A stretch of DNA of 64,000 nt from Rhizobium sp. Root708 (lineage in GTDB: Bacteria; Pseudomonadota; Alphaproteobacteria; Rhizobiales; Rhizobiaceae), in assembly GCF_001429725.1 (NCBI RefSeq), contig NZ_LMHV01000040.1, positions 203,825 to 267,824 of the forward strand. Direction: 5' to 3'. The translations under genes were made by a program, and so were the position numbers. Below, one piece after another: positions 44,464 to 53,667 of the stretch (positions are counted from its first letter, which is position 1; the number at the start of each line of letters is the position of its first letter). Under the pieces are notes generated by a model. That model made no database searches and had not been told where the DNA came from. It saw nothing but the letters and a program-made list of their open reading frames with translations.

Positions 44464-45726
44464 ATGGTAGAAAAACGTGTTCAGCCACTTGCCCGCGATG
44501 CAATGGCCTATGTTCTCGCCGGCGGCCGGGGAAGCCGCCTGAAGGAACTCACCGATCGCCGCGCCAAGCCGGCGGTCTATTTCGGCGGCAAGTCACGCAT
44601 CATCGATTTCGCCCTGTCGAACGCCCTCAACTCGGGTATCCGCCGCATCGGCGTCGCCACCCAGTACAAGGCGCACTCGCTGATCCGCCACATGCAGCGC
44701 GGCTGGAACTTCTTCCGCCCCGAGCGAAACGAAAGCTTCGACATTCTGCCGGCCTCCCAGCGCGTCTCGGAGACGCAATGGTATGAAGGCACCGCCGACG
44801 CCGTCTATCAGAACATCGACATCATCCAGGATTACGGCGTCGAATACATGGTCATCCTCGCCGGCGACCATATCTACAAGATGGACTACGAATACATGCT
44901 GCAGCAGCATGTCGATTCAGGCGCCGACGTCACCATCGGTTGCCTCGAAGTGCCGCGCATGGAAGCGACAGGCTTCGGCGTCGTCCATGTCGACGACAAG
45001 GACCGGATCATCGATTTCGTCGAGAAGCCGGCTGATCCGCCAGCCATTCCCGGCAAGCCGGACAGCTCTTTCGCCTCGATGGGCATCTACGTCTTCCACA
45101 CCAAGTTCCTGATCGATGCGCTGCGCCGCGACGCCGCCGATCCGAATTCGAGCAAGGACTTCGGCAAGGACATCATCCCTTACATCGTCAAGAACGGAAA
45201 AGCCGTCGCTCACCGCTTCGCCAATTCCTGCGTCCGCTCCGACTTCGAGCATGAGCCCTACTGGCGCGACGTCGGAACGATCGACGCCTACTGGCAGGCG
45301 AATATCGACCTGACCGCGATCGTTCCGGAACTCGACATCTACGACAAGTCCTGGCCGATCTGGACCTATGCCGAGATTTCGCCACCGGCGAAATTCGTCC
45401 ATGACGATGAAAATCGCCGTGGCTCGGCAACCTCGTCCGTCGTCGCCGGCGATTGCATCATCTCCGGTGCGACGCTGAACAACAGCCTCCTCTTTACCGG
45501 CGTTCGCGCCAACTCCTACTCCAAGCTGGAGGGGGCAGTCGTTCTGCCGAGCGTCAAGATCGGGCGGCATGCCCAATTGAAGGACGTCGTCATCGACCAC
45601 GGCGTCATCATCCCCGAAGGGCTTATCGTCGGTGAGGATCCCGTCCTCGACGCCAAGCGCTTCCGCCGCAGCGAAGGCGGGATTTGCCTCATCACGCAGC
45701 CAATGATCGACAAGCTGGGTCTGTGA
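44464..45726 (+). CDS. glgC: Glucose-1-phosphate adenylyltransferase (ADP-glucose pyrophosphorylase)
   Basis: The 420-residue enzyme makes ADP-glucose from ATP and glucose-1-phosphate, the rate-limiting step of glycogen synthesis. The nucleotide-binding motif AGGRGSRLKELTDRRAKPAV (residues 19-38) and GDHIYKMDYEYML are intact, and the left-handed beta-helix follows from about residue 300. GGGAGGATAAAA precedes the ATG at 44464. It ends 3 bases before glgA. Confidence 0.97.
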   Translation: MVEKRVQPLARDAMAYVLAGGRGSRLKELTDRRAKPAVYFGGKSRIIDFALSNALNSGIRRIGVATQYKAHSLIRHMQRGWNFFRPERNESFDILPASQRVSETQWYEGTADAVYQNIDIIQDYGVEYMVILAGDHIYKMDYEYMLQQHVDSGADVTIGCLEVPRMEATGFGVVHVDDKDRIIDFVEKPADPPAIPGKPDSSFASMGIYVFHTKFLIDALRRDAADPNSSKDFGKDIIPYIVKNGKAVAHRFANSCVRSDFEHEPYWRDVGTIDAYWQANIDLTAIVPELDIYDKSWPIWTYAEISPPAKFVHDDENRRGSATSSVVAGDCIISGATLNNSLLFTGVRANSYSKLEGAVVLPSVKIGRHAQLKDVVIDHGVIIPEGLIVGEDPVLDAKRFRRSEGGICLITQPMIDKLGL

Positions 45727-45729
45727 CCA

Positions 45730-47172
45730 ATGAAAGTTCTTTCGGTTTCGTCCGAAGTCTTCCCGCTCATCAAGACAGGGGGCCTCGCCGATGTGGCGGG
45801 CGCCCTGCCGATCGCCCTGAAGCAATTCGGCGTCGAGACAAAGACGCTCATGCCCGGCTATCCCGCCGTCATGAAGGCGATCCGCAATCCCGTCGTCAGG
45901 CTTCAGTTCGATGACCTGCTCGGCGAGACCGCGACGATCCTGGAAGTCGAACATGAGGGTCTTGATATTCTCGTGCTCGACGCGCCGGCCTATTACGATC
46001 GGCCGGGCGGACCGTACCTCGACCCGACAGGCAAGGATTATCCGGACAACTGGCGCCGCTTTGCCGCGCTGTCGCTTGCCGGCGCGGAGATCGCAGCCGG
46101 CCTGATGCCCGGCTGGCGTCCCGACCTCGTGCACACGCATGATTGGCAGGCCGCCATGACCTCGGTCTTCATGCGCTACTACCCGACGCCGGAATTGCCG
46201 AGCGTGCTGACGATCCACAACATCGCCTTCCAAGGCCAGTTCGGCGCCGACATATTCTCCGGCCTGCGACTGCCGCCGCATGCCTTTGCGACCGAAAGCA
46301 TCGAGTATTACGGCAATATCGGCTTCCTCAAGGGAGGCCTGCAGACGGCGCACGCGATCACCACCGTCAGCCCGTCCTATGCAGCTGAGATCCTGACACC
46401 GGAATTCGGCATGGGCCTGCAGGGCGTCATTGCCAGCCGGGTCGATTCGTTGCACGGCATCGTCAACGGCATCGACTCCGATATCTGGAATCCGGCGACC
46501 GACCCGGTCGTCCATACGCACTATACCGCCGCGACGCTGAAGAGCCGCCTCGAAAACCGCACCGCCGTCGCCGAGTTCTTCGGCCTGCATCAGGACAACG
46601 CACCGATCTTCTGCATCGTCAGCCGGCTGACCTGGCAGAAGGGCATGGACGTCGTTGCGGCCACCGCCGACGAGATCGTCGAAATGGGCGGCAAGCTGGC
46701 CATTCTGGGCTCGGGCGATGCGGCATTGGAAGGTGCACTTCTGGCCGCCGCCACCCGCCATCCCGGTCGAATCGGGGTCTCGATCGGCTACAACGAACCG
46801 ATGTCGCATTTGATGCAGGCAGGCTGCGATGCGATCATCATTCCGTCGCGTTTCGAGCCCTGCGGCCTGACCCAGCTCTATGGTCTGCGCTACGGATGCG
46901 TACCGATCGTTGCCCGCACCGGCGGACTGAACGACACCGTCATCGACGCAAATCATGCTGCTCTTGCGGCCAAAGTGGCAACCGGAATACAATTCTCGCC
47001 GGTGACCGCCTCTGGTCTGTTGCAGGCGATCCGCCGCGCTCTACATCTCTACGCCGATCAAAAAGTCTGGACCCAATTGCAAAAGCAGGGCATGAAATCG
47101 GATGTTTCGTGGGAGAAGAGCGCCGAGCGCTATGCTGCCCTCTATTCAAGCCTCGCCCCGAAAGGCAAGTGA
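45730..47172 (+). CDS. glgA: Glycogen synthase (ADP-glucose, GT5)
   Basis: The 480-residue GT-B enzyme extends alpha-1,4 glucan from ADP-glucose. It has the N-terminal KTGGLADV motif (K15) for ADP-glucose and the C-terminal EPCGLTQLYGLRYG block (E376), with RTGGL after it. A start codon at 45730 follows glgC by 3 bases. The ends and length match family members. It is the fourth gene of the operon. Confidence 0.97.
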   Translation: MKVLSVSSEVFPLIKTGGLADVAGALPIALKQFGVETKTLMPGYPAVMKAIRNPVVRLQFDDLLGETATILEVEHEGLDILVLDAPAYYDRPGGPYLDPTGKDYPDNWRRFAALSLAGAEIAAGLMPGWRPDLVHTHDWQAAMTSVFMRYYPTPELPSVLTIHNIAFQGQFGADIFSGLRLPPHAFATESIEYYGNIGFLKGGLQTAHAITTVSPSYAAEILTPEFGMGLQGVIASRVDSLHGIVNGIDSDIWNPATDPVVHTHYTAATLKSRLENRTAVAEFFGLHQDNAPIFCIVSRLTWQKGMDVVAATADEIVEMGGKLAILGSGDAALEGALLAAATRHPGRIGVSIGYNEPMSHLMQAGCDAIIIPSRFEPCGLTQLYGLRYGCVPIVARTGGLNDTVIDANHAALAAKVATGIQFSPVTASGLLQAIRRALHLYADQKVWTQLQKQGMKSDVSWEKSAERYAALYSSLAPKGK

Positions 47173-47178
47173 CAGAAA

Positions 47179-48810
47179 ATGAACAAGTCCGTATCTACCA
47201 CGCCGTATCAGGATCAGAAGCCGGGTACCTCGGGTCTTCGCAAGAAAGTCCCGGTCTTCCAGCAGCCGAATTATGCCGAGAATTTCATCCAGTCGATCTT
47301 CGATTCGCTGGAAGGGTTCCAGGGCAAGTGCCTCGTCATCGGCGGCGACGGACGCTACTACAACCGCGAAGTCATCCAGAAGGCGATCAAGATGGCCGCC
47401 GCCAATGGCTTCGGCAAGGTGATCGTCGGCAAGGGCGGCATCCTGTCGACCCCGGCGGCCTCGCACATCATCCGCAAATACAAGGCCTTCGGCGGCATCA
47501 TCCTCTCGGCCAGCCATAACCCCGGCGGCCCGACCGAAGACTTCGGCATCAAGTACAACATCAGCAATGGCGGCCCGGCGCCGGAAAAGATCACCGACGC
47601 GATATATGCGCGCACGAAGGTGATCGACACCTACAAGATCGCCGACTTCGCCGATGTGAACCTCGACCGCATCGGCAAGGATGAACTGCCTGGCGGCATG
47701 ATCCTCTCGGTTCTCGATTCGGTCGAAGACTACACGGCGCTCATGGAAGAGCTGTTCGACTTCCCGGCGATCCGCAACCTCATCAGCCTCGGCTTCCGCA
47801 TCGCCTTCGATGCGATGAGCGCCGTCACCGGCCCTTACGCCAAGGAAATCTTCGAGAACCGTCTCGGCGCCCCGTCCGGTTCCGTTCGCAATTTCATGCC
47901 GCTGCCCGACTTCGGGGGCCATCATCCGGATCCGAACCCTGTTCACTGCAAGGAACTCTACGACGAGATGATGGGCGACGACGCGCCCGATTTCGGCGCT
48001 GCATCCGACGGCGACGGCGACCGCAACCTGATCATCGGCCGCGGCATCTTCGTGACACCGTCCGACAGCCTGGCGATCCTGGCCGCCAACGCCAACCTCG
48101 CCCCCGGCTACTCCGGCGGCCTCGCCGGCATTGCCCGTTCCATGCCGACCTCGGGCGCCGCCGACCGCGTCGCCGAGCGGCGCGGCATCGGCATGTACGA
48201 GACACCTACGGGCTGGAAGTTCTTCGGCAACCTGCTCGACGCCGGCATGGCGACGATCTGCGGCGAGGAAAGCGCTGGCACCGGCTCCAGCCATGTGCGC
48301 GAGAAGGATGGTCTTTGGGCCGTGCTCCTTTGGCTGAACATCCTCGCCGTTCGCGGCGAGAGCGTTCAGGACATCGTGACCCAGCACTGGCAAACCTACG
48401 GCCGCAACTACTATTCGCGCCATGACTACGAGGGCGTCGATACCGACGCCGCCAACGGCCTGGTCGAAAACCTGCGCAATCAGCTCGCCTCGCTGCCGGG
48501 CCAGAGCTTCGGTCCGCTGAAGGTCGAACAGGCTGACGACTTCGCCTATCACGATCCGGTCGACAAATCGGTCAGCGAGCATCAGGGCATCCGCATCCTC
48601 TTCGAAGGCGGCTCGCGCGTCGTTTTCCGTCTCTCGGGAACGGGAACCTCCGGCGCGACCCTGCGCGTCTACGTCGAGCGCTTTGAGCCGGATTCCACCC
48701 GTCACAACATCGAGACGCAGGAAGCCCTGGCCGACATTATCGCAGCCGCTGAAACCATCGCGGATATTCGCAGCCGCACCGGCCGCGATGCCCCCTCCGT
48801 GATTACCTGA
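47179..48810 (+). CDS. pgm: Phosphoglucomutase
   Basis: The 543-residue enzyme interconverts glucose-1- and glucose-6-phosphate, linking glycogen turnover to central metabolism. The catalytic phosphoserine is S112 in SASHNPGG, the metal loop is DGDGDR (277-282), and the sugar-binding block EESAGTGSSHVREKDGLWA follows. It starts 7 bases after glgA. This pgm in the glg operon is characteristic of Agrobacterium and Rhizobium. Confidence 0.96.
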   Translation: MNKSVSTTPYQDQKPGTSGLRKKVPVFQQPNYAENFIQSIFDSLEGFQGKCLVIGGDGRYYNREVIQKAIKMAAANGFGKVIVGKGGILSTPAASHIIRKYKAFGGIILSASHNPGGPTEDFGIKYNISNGGPAPEKITDAIYARTKVIDTYKIADFADVNLDRIGKDELPGGMILSVLDSVEDYTALMEELFDFPAIRNLISLGFRIAFDAMSAVTGPYAKEIFENRLGAPSGSVRNFMPLPDFGGHHPDPNPVHCKELYDEMMGDDAPDFGAASDGDGDRNLIIGRGIFVTPSDSLAILAANANLAPGYSGGLAGIARSMPTSGAADRVAERRGIGMYETPTGWKFFGNLLDAGMATICGEESAGTGSSHVREKDGLWAVLLWLNILAVRGESVQDIVTQHWQTYGRNYYSRHDYEGVDTDAANGLVENLRNQLASLPGQSFGPLKVEQADDFAYHDPVDKSVSEHQGIRILFEGGSRVVFRLSGTGTSGATLRVYVERFEPDSTRHNIETQEALADIIAAAETIADIRSRTGRDAPSVIT

Positions 48811-48820
48811 CCGGAGCGGC

Positions 48821-50788
48821 ATGGCGGCGAACAGATCCGGGCAAGGCGGAGCAACGATCTTCGAGACAGGCGTTGACTTCGCCGTCTGGTCGCACAATGC
48901 CGGACAGATCGAACTTTGCCTGTTCGGCAAGGACGACAAGGAACTGGCCCGTCTGCCTATGGAACGCGGCGATAACCACGTCCATCGTCTTTTCGTCGAC
49001 GGGCTGAAGGAAGGCGCGCGCTACGGCTACCGCGCCGATGGCGTCTACGCGCCTGACAGTGGCCTGTGGTTCGATCCGTCGAAGTTGTTGGTCGACCCAT
49101 ACGCGAAAGAGCTGGACCGCCCGTTCATCTATGATCCCATTCTTGGCACCTTTGGTGCCGAGACGCAGCACCTGGTTCCGAAAGCGATCGTCACCAGGGA
49201 TATCGGCGTCAAACCCGAAAAACCCCTCTTCAAGCCCGGCGGCTTTGTCTACGAAGTCGCGGTCCGCCCCTTCACCATCCTGCACCCGGAGGTGCCCGAG
49301 GCCCAGCGCGGAACGGTCGCCGCTTTGGCGCATCCCGCGGTGATCGCCCACCTGAAGCGCATCGGCGTCGATGCCGTCGAGTTGATGCCGATCACCGCCT
49401 GGATCGATGAACGGCATCTGCCGCCGCTCGGCCTCAGAAACGGCTGGGGCTACAACCCGGTCGCCTTCATGGCGCTCGATCCACGGCTTGTTCCGGGCGG
49501 CATGGCGGAACTGCGCGACACGGTGGCAAAGCTCCACGCCGAAGGCATCGCGGTCATCCTCGATCTCGTCTTCAATCATACCGGCGAAAGCGACCGTTTC
49601 GGCGCGACGCTATCGCTGCGCGGCCTCGACAATCTTTCCTTCTATCGCCACCTACCTGGTCGGCCGGGAGAACTCGTCAACGATACCGGAACCGGTAACA
49701 CCGTCGCCTGCGACCACCCGTATATCCGGCAGCTCATCATCGACAGCCTGCGCCACTTCGTGCTCGGCGCCGGGATCGACGGCTTCCGGTTCGACCTTGC
49801 CCCCGTCCTTGGCCGCACGGCTGGCGGCTTCGAGGGTCACGGCGAAACGCTGACCGCGATGCTGGCCGACGATGTGCTGGCCGATCGGGTGATGATCGCC
49901 GAACCCTGGGATATCGGACCCGGTGGCTATCAGCTCGGCAATTTCCCCTCCCCCTTCCTCGAGTGGAACGATCGCGTGCGCGACGACCTCAGGTGCTACT
50001 GGCGTGGCGACGACTGGAAGACCGGACCGCTCGCGACCGCGCTTGCCGGCTCGTCGGATATCTTCTCCCGCGGCGGCGGACATGCGACACGCAGCGTCAA
50101 TTTCCTCGCCGCCCATGACGGCTTCACGCTCAGGGATCTCGTTTCTTACAGCGGCAAGCACAACGACGCGAACGGCGAGCAGAACCGCGACGGCCACAAC
50201 GAGAACCACTCCTGGAACAACGGCGTCGAGGGCGACACCTGCTACCCCGATATCATCGGCCGCCGCCGCGACGATCTGAAGGCACTGCTATCGACGCTCT
50301 TCGCCACCCGGGGCAGCATCATGCTGACAGCAGGCGACGAAGCCGGCCGCAGCCAGCGTGGCAACAACAATGCCTATTGCCAGGACAACGAAATCACCTG
50401 GGTCGACTGGTCCGCCCTGGACGATGAACTGATCGCGCACACAGCCTTCGTCTCCGCCCTGCGCAAGCGCTTCTCCGTCTTCTCGCAGATGGATTTCTTC
50501 TCCGGCAACGGCGATGTCGAATGGATATCGCCCTCCGGCCAACCGATGAGCGTGCAGGAGTGGGAGACGCCGAACGCATCGACCCTCGGGATGCTGCTTT
50601 CGACGCGCGACTCGGAAAGCGGCAACGACACACGGCTGGCGGTTCTGTTCAACCGTTCAGGCGGCGAGGCGGTTTTTGCCCTGCCGGGACCTGCCGCATG
50701 GTGCCCTCTCGCCCCGGATACGCCGGAGAAATCTATGACGTCTGCAGCCGTGCCAAAGCGCTCCGTCGTTTTCTACCTTCAAAGTTGA
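48821..50788 (+). CDS. glgX: Glycogen debranching enzyme GlgX
   Basis: The 655-residue GH13 isoamylase hydrolyses alpha-1,6 branches of phosphorylase-limited glycogen. A CBM48 region (about 8-100) is followed by a catalytic domain with nucleophile D325 (GFRFDLAPV), acid/base E361 (IAEPWDI) and D433 (AAHDGFTL). It starts 11 bases after pgm. The order glgP-B-C-A-pgm-X gives both synthesis and breakdown in one transcript. Confidence 0.95.
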   Translation: MAANRSGQGGATIFETGVDFAVWSHNAGQIELCLFGKDDKELARLPMERGDNHVHRLFVDGLKEGARYGYRADGVYAPDSGLWFDPSKLLVDPYAKELDRPFIYDPILGTFGAETQHLVPKAIVTRDIGVKPEKPLFKPGGFVYEVAVRPFTILHPEVPEAQRGTVAALAHPAVIAHLKRIGVDAVELMPITAWIDERHLPPLGLRNGWGYNPVAFMALDPRLVPGGMAELRDTVAKLHAEGIAVILDLVFNHTGESDRFGATLSLRGLDNLSFYRHLPGRPGELVNDTGTGNTVACDHPYIRQLIIDSLRHFVLGAGIDGFRFDLAPVLGRTAGGFEGHGETLTAMLADDVLADRVMIAEPWDIGPGGYQLGNFPSPFLEWNDRVRDDLRCYWRGDDWKTGPLATALAGSSDIFSRGGGHATRSVNFLAAHDGFTLRDLVSYSGKHNDANGEQNRDGHNENHSWNNGVEGDTCYPDIIGRRRDDLKALLSTLFATRGSIMLTAGDEAGRSQRGNNNAYCQDNEITWVDWSALDDELIAHTAFVSALRKRFSVFSQMDFFSGNGDVEWISPSGQPMSVQEWETPNASTLGMLLSTRDSESGNDTRLAVLFNRSGGEAVFALPGPAAWCPLAPDTPEKSMTSAAVPKRSVVFYLQS

Positions 50789-50875
50789 TTCCGCGGCTTC
50801 GGCTCGGCAATTCCTTGTCGCAATCGTCACAATCCCATTGTAAGGCTTGAGTTGCCGCTTTTTCATGAGGAATCA

Positions 50876-51361
50876 ATGGTCAAGGAAATTTCGCTTGCCG
50901 ACGTGCGCGCGCTTGTGGGCACTGAAACCGGCCTCTCGGACTGGATTCTCGTCGATCAGACCATGATCGATGCTTTTGCGCATGCAACCAATGATCATCA
51001 ATTCATTCATGTCGACCCCGAGCGCGCCGCCGCGAGCCCGTTTGGCGGCACCATTGCCCATGGTTTCCTGACGCTGTCGCTGCTTTCGGCCATGAACTAC
51101 AACAGCCTGCCCAAGGTGCGCGAGCAGACAATGGGCATCAACTACGGCTTCGAAAACGTCCGCTTCCTGTCGCCGGTCAAATCGGGCGCGCGCATCCGCG
51201 CCCATTTCGTTCTCGCCGAGGCCCGCTTCCGCGGCGCCGGCATGCTGATGACGAGCTACGACGTCTCGATCGAGATCGAAAACGAGAGGAAGGCGGCCCT
51301 CACGGCGCGCTGGATCACCATTATCCAGTTCGATCCCAAGGACCGGCCCGCAGACACCTAA
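50876..51361 (+). CDS. MaoC-like (R)-specific enoyl-CoA hydratase family protein
   Basis: The 161-residue hot-dog protein starts at ATG 50876 after GAGGAATCA. The hydratase motif is intact: D40 and H45 in ATNDHQFIHVD, then SPFGGTIAHGFLTLSLL. It would hydrate or dehydrate short acyl-CoA chains. It lies 87 bases after glgX, on the same strand, but its substrate is not given by context. Confidence 0.85.
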   Translation: MVKEISLADVRALVGTETGLSDWILVDQTMIDAFAHATNDHQFIHVDPERAAASPFGGTIAHGFLTLSLLSAMNYNSLPKVREQTMGINYGFENVRFLSPVKSGARIRAHFVLAEARFRGAGMLMTSYDVSIEIENERKAALTARWITIIQFDPKDRPADT

Positions 51362-52494
51362 AAAGAGCCATCGAAATCGATGACATGCCTGATGACCTCG
51401 CCGGCATGCAGCCGATCGAAGGCGTCGTTGATACCCTCGAGCGGACCGGTTGACGACAACAGGCGATCCACCGGCAGCTTTCCCCGCCTGAAAAGCCCGA
51501 CGAAACGCGGGATGTCCCTGCTCGGCACGCAGCTGCCGAGATAGCTCCCGAGCACGCGCCGCTCCTCGGCAACGAGGCTGACGGCGGGAATTGCAAACTG
51601 GCTGGACGGATTGGCCAACCCCGCAGTCGCGGTCGTGCCGCCGCGCCGCGTGATACGGTAGGCGAGATCGAAGGCTTTGACGGCACCCGCCATTTCAAGC
51701 GCGTGGTCGACGCCACCCCTGGTCGCCTCGCGGATCTGCTCCACCACATCGGCATCGCTCGCGACAAAGGCATCGGTCGCGCCGAGCGAGAGGGCAATCC
51801 CGAGCTTCTCGGGAGCAAGGTCGACCGCGATGATGCGCTCGGCACCCGATACCACGGCGCCGAGCACCGCAGCCAGTCCGACACCGCCAAGACCGACAAC
51901 GGCGACCGTCTGCCCCGGCTGCACGCGGCAGGTATTCACCACCGCGCCGACACCCGTCAGCACCGCGCAACCGAACAGCGCGGCATGGGTGAAGGGGATA
52001 TCGGCATCGATGCGGATGGCCGAGTGACGGGAGACGACGGCGTGGGTTGCAAAGCCCGAAACGCCGAGATGATGATGGATCGGAACCTCCGCGCAGCTGA
52101 GCCGCCGCGCGCCCGACAGCAGCGTCCCCTTGCCGTTGGCATCGGCGCCCGGAATGCAGAGCGCCGGTCGTCCTTCCGCGCAGGGCAGGCAATGGCCGCA
52201 ACTCGGCATGAAGCTCATCACGACATGATCGCCGGGCACCAGATCGGTCACACCGCCGCCGACTGCTTCCACCGTGCCCGCCGCCTCATGACCCAGCGCC
52301 ATCGGCACCGGCCGAGGCCTGTCGCCATTGATGACGGAGAGATCGGAATGGCAGAGCCCGGCCGCGCCGATACGAACGAGAATTTCGTCCCGCCCGGGCG
52401 GCGCGAGCTCGATCTCCTCGATCGAGAGCGGCCGGCTGACCGCATATGGCGGCGCGACAGGCGATTGGCGCAGTACAGCGGCACGTATCTTCAT
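51358..52494 (-). CDS. Zinc-dependent alcohol dehydrogenase (MDR family)
   Basis: The ATG at 52494 has AGGAGGAGTTC upstream and gives 378 residues. Catalytic zinc ligands are C48, H69 and C176 with E70 nearby; the structural zinc site is C99, C102, C105 and C113 (CGHCLPC, then LC). The NAD(P)-binding loop GLGGVG (201-206) and an aspartate at the strand end (AVDLAPEKL) favour NAD. It overlaps the end of the convergent MaoC gene by 4 bases. Resembles long-chain or aryl-alcohol dehydrogenases; substrate unknown. Confidence 0.88.
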   Translation of the reverse strand: MKIRAAVLRQSPVAPPYAVSRPLSIEEIELAPPGRDEILVRIGAAGLCHSDLSVINGDRPRPVPMALGHEAAGTVEAVGGGVTDLVPGDHVVMSFMPSCGHCLPCAEGRPALCIPGADANGKGTLLSGARRLSCAEVPIHHHLGVSGFATHAVVSRHSAIRIDADIPFTHAALFGCAVLTGVGAVVNTCRVQPGQTVAVVGLGGVGLAAVLGAVVSGAERIIAVDLAPEKLGIALSLGATDAFVASDADVVEQIREATRGGVDHALEMAGAVKAFDLAYRITRRGGTTATAGLANPSSQFAIPAVSLVAEERRVLGSYLGSCVPSRDIPRFVGLFRRGKLPVDRLLSSTGPLEGINDAFDRLHAGEVIRHVIDFDGSF

Positions 52495-52574
52495 GAACTC
52501 CTCCTGCAAGCGTCTGCCGCAGACTAGCCGCTCGCGGAATGCAATCGCAACAGGACTTTGGTTATACCGCGTCC

Positions 52575-52970
52575 TCACGACGCCCCGTTGATCTCGACGA
52601 TGTTGCGATCTGGATCGAGAAGGTAGGCTTGCGGAAAGCCCGCCGGCCCCTCGCGCCTCAGACGCAGCCGCCACGGATCGCCTTCCGGCGCATCCTCGCG
52701 AAAGCCTTTGGCGATCAGCCCGCGGATACACACCTCGAAATCGTCGGTGCGGAAGGCGAAATGTCCGTCGGTCGTGTCGATGGTCGCCTCCCGCCGGAAG
52801 GATCCAGCCGGGTTGACGATCATGTGGACCTGCAGCGCCCCGCAGGCAAACCATGCGCCGACCGAGCTGAACGCCGGCCTGGCGATCTGCTCGAGACCGA
52901 AGACATCGCGATAGAACGCAATCGACCGGCCGAGATCCGTGACGACAATGGAAACGTGATGCAGCATCAT
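52575..52970 (-). CDS. VOC-family (glyoxalase/dioxygenase-like) protein
   Basis: The 131-residue protein starts MMLHHVSIVVTDLGRSIAFY, the typical beta-alpha-beta-beta-beta start, with a second half ending YLLDPDRNIVEING. Metal-ligand candidates are H4/H5 at the start, an HMIV histidine and E in IVEIN. It may be a lyase or resistance-like protein; no substrate is evident. GGGCGGGG precedes the ATG at 52970; a GTG 9 bases upstream is another start. Confidence 0.75.
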   Translation of the reverse strand: MMLHHVSIVVTDLGRSIAFYRDVFGLEQIARPAFSSVGAWFACGALQVHMIVNPAGSFRREATIDTTDGHFAFRTDDFEVCIRGLIAKGFREDAPEGDPWRLRLRREGPAGFPQAYLLDPDRNIVEINGAS

Positions 52971-53058
52971 GAAAGACACCCCGCCCTTTGGAGCTCCAAT
53001 CAGGAGCGAACGCCGCGGGTGGATGATGCATCAGTCATGGCGATCCTGCAACGCAAAG

Positions 53059-53097
53059 ACGATCGGGGACGGCACTGACAGTACCGTCCCCGATCGT
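53059..53097. terminator. Perfect 14-bp hairpin after soxG
   Basis: ACGATCGGGGACGG and its exact reverse complement are joined by an 11-base loop that can itself pair (ACTG/CAGT). It lies between the soxG stop and the VOC gene. Leftward it is followed by CTTTG, so it is a weak-tailed but very stable terminator or mRNA stabiliser for the sox operon. Confidence 0.65.
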
Positions 53098-53118
53098 AAA
53101 TTGCAGGTCACCAGCGTT

Positions 53119-53667
53119 TTAGTGCGCCGCGTCTTCGGCACCCTCGGCCAGCAGGCCGAATACGAAATCGGCAAACGAACGCCAGCATTCGACGCGGAAC
53201 GTATCGTCTTCGGTGCGGAACAGAACGATCTCCGCCTTGCCGAACAGCGTGCGCGAGCAGGCGCCGACGGGGAAGGCCTCAAGCGAGAGGTCTTGCGCGC
53301 AGCCCGCCGAGATCGCGTTTTCGGCACCCGGGCCCGAGACGATGATCGCGACATTGCGGTGCGAGACGTCGGTTGCCGAATGCAGCGCTTCCGCCTTCGC
53401 GAGCGCGCTCATGAGGTCTGCGCCGCTCTCATCAATGACGAGCCATTCGTCCGGCCCGAGCCAGAGCGACGAGCGACCGCCCTTGCGGCCAGAGGTCTTC
53501 GGTGCGTTGGGCACGGTCACACCAAGCGCGGAGGAAAGCGCCTTGAGCGATTCCGCCGGTGCGCGAAGCGCGACGCGCGTGGCATTCGGTGCCGCCGTCA
53601 ATCTGACAGCGGCCGAACCGCCCTGCTTGCCCGAGAGAACGGATGTGCGAACTGCCGTATCAGCCAT
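53119..53667 (-). CDS. soxG: Sarcosine oxidase gamma subunit
   Basis: The 182-residue subunit has the SoxG pattern (SSLWLGPDEWLVIDESG, ATDVSHRNVAIIVSGPGAENAI, the last split, CRTLFGKAEIVLFRT, and a FADFVFGLL end) and belongs to the folate-binding aminomethyltransferase-like fold. AAGGAGGCC precedes ATG 53667; it overlaps the soxA stop by 8 bases. Last gene of the operon soxB-D-A-G. Confidence 0.92.
   Translation of the reverse strand: MADTAVRTSVLSGKQGGSAAVRLTAAPNATRVALRAPAESLKALSSALGVTVPNAPKTSGRKGGRSSLWLGPDEWLVIDESGADLMSALAKAEALHSATDVSHRNVAIIVSGPGAENAISAGCAQDLSLEAFPVGACSRTLFGKAEIVLFRTEDDTFRVECWRSFADFVFGLLAEGAEDAAH

Noticed and set aside
44917..48939. Long leftward frames (691 and 597 codons) over glgC, glgA and pgm
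   Set aside because: They are antisense shadows of well-recognised glycogen genes and show no domain.
52495..53031. N-terminal extension of the alcohol dehydrogenase to 557 residues
   Set aside because: It overlaps the VOC gene in another frame, and the ATG at 52494 has an excellent AGGAGGAG ribosome site and gives normal family length.
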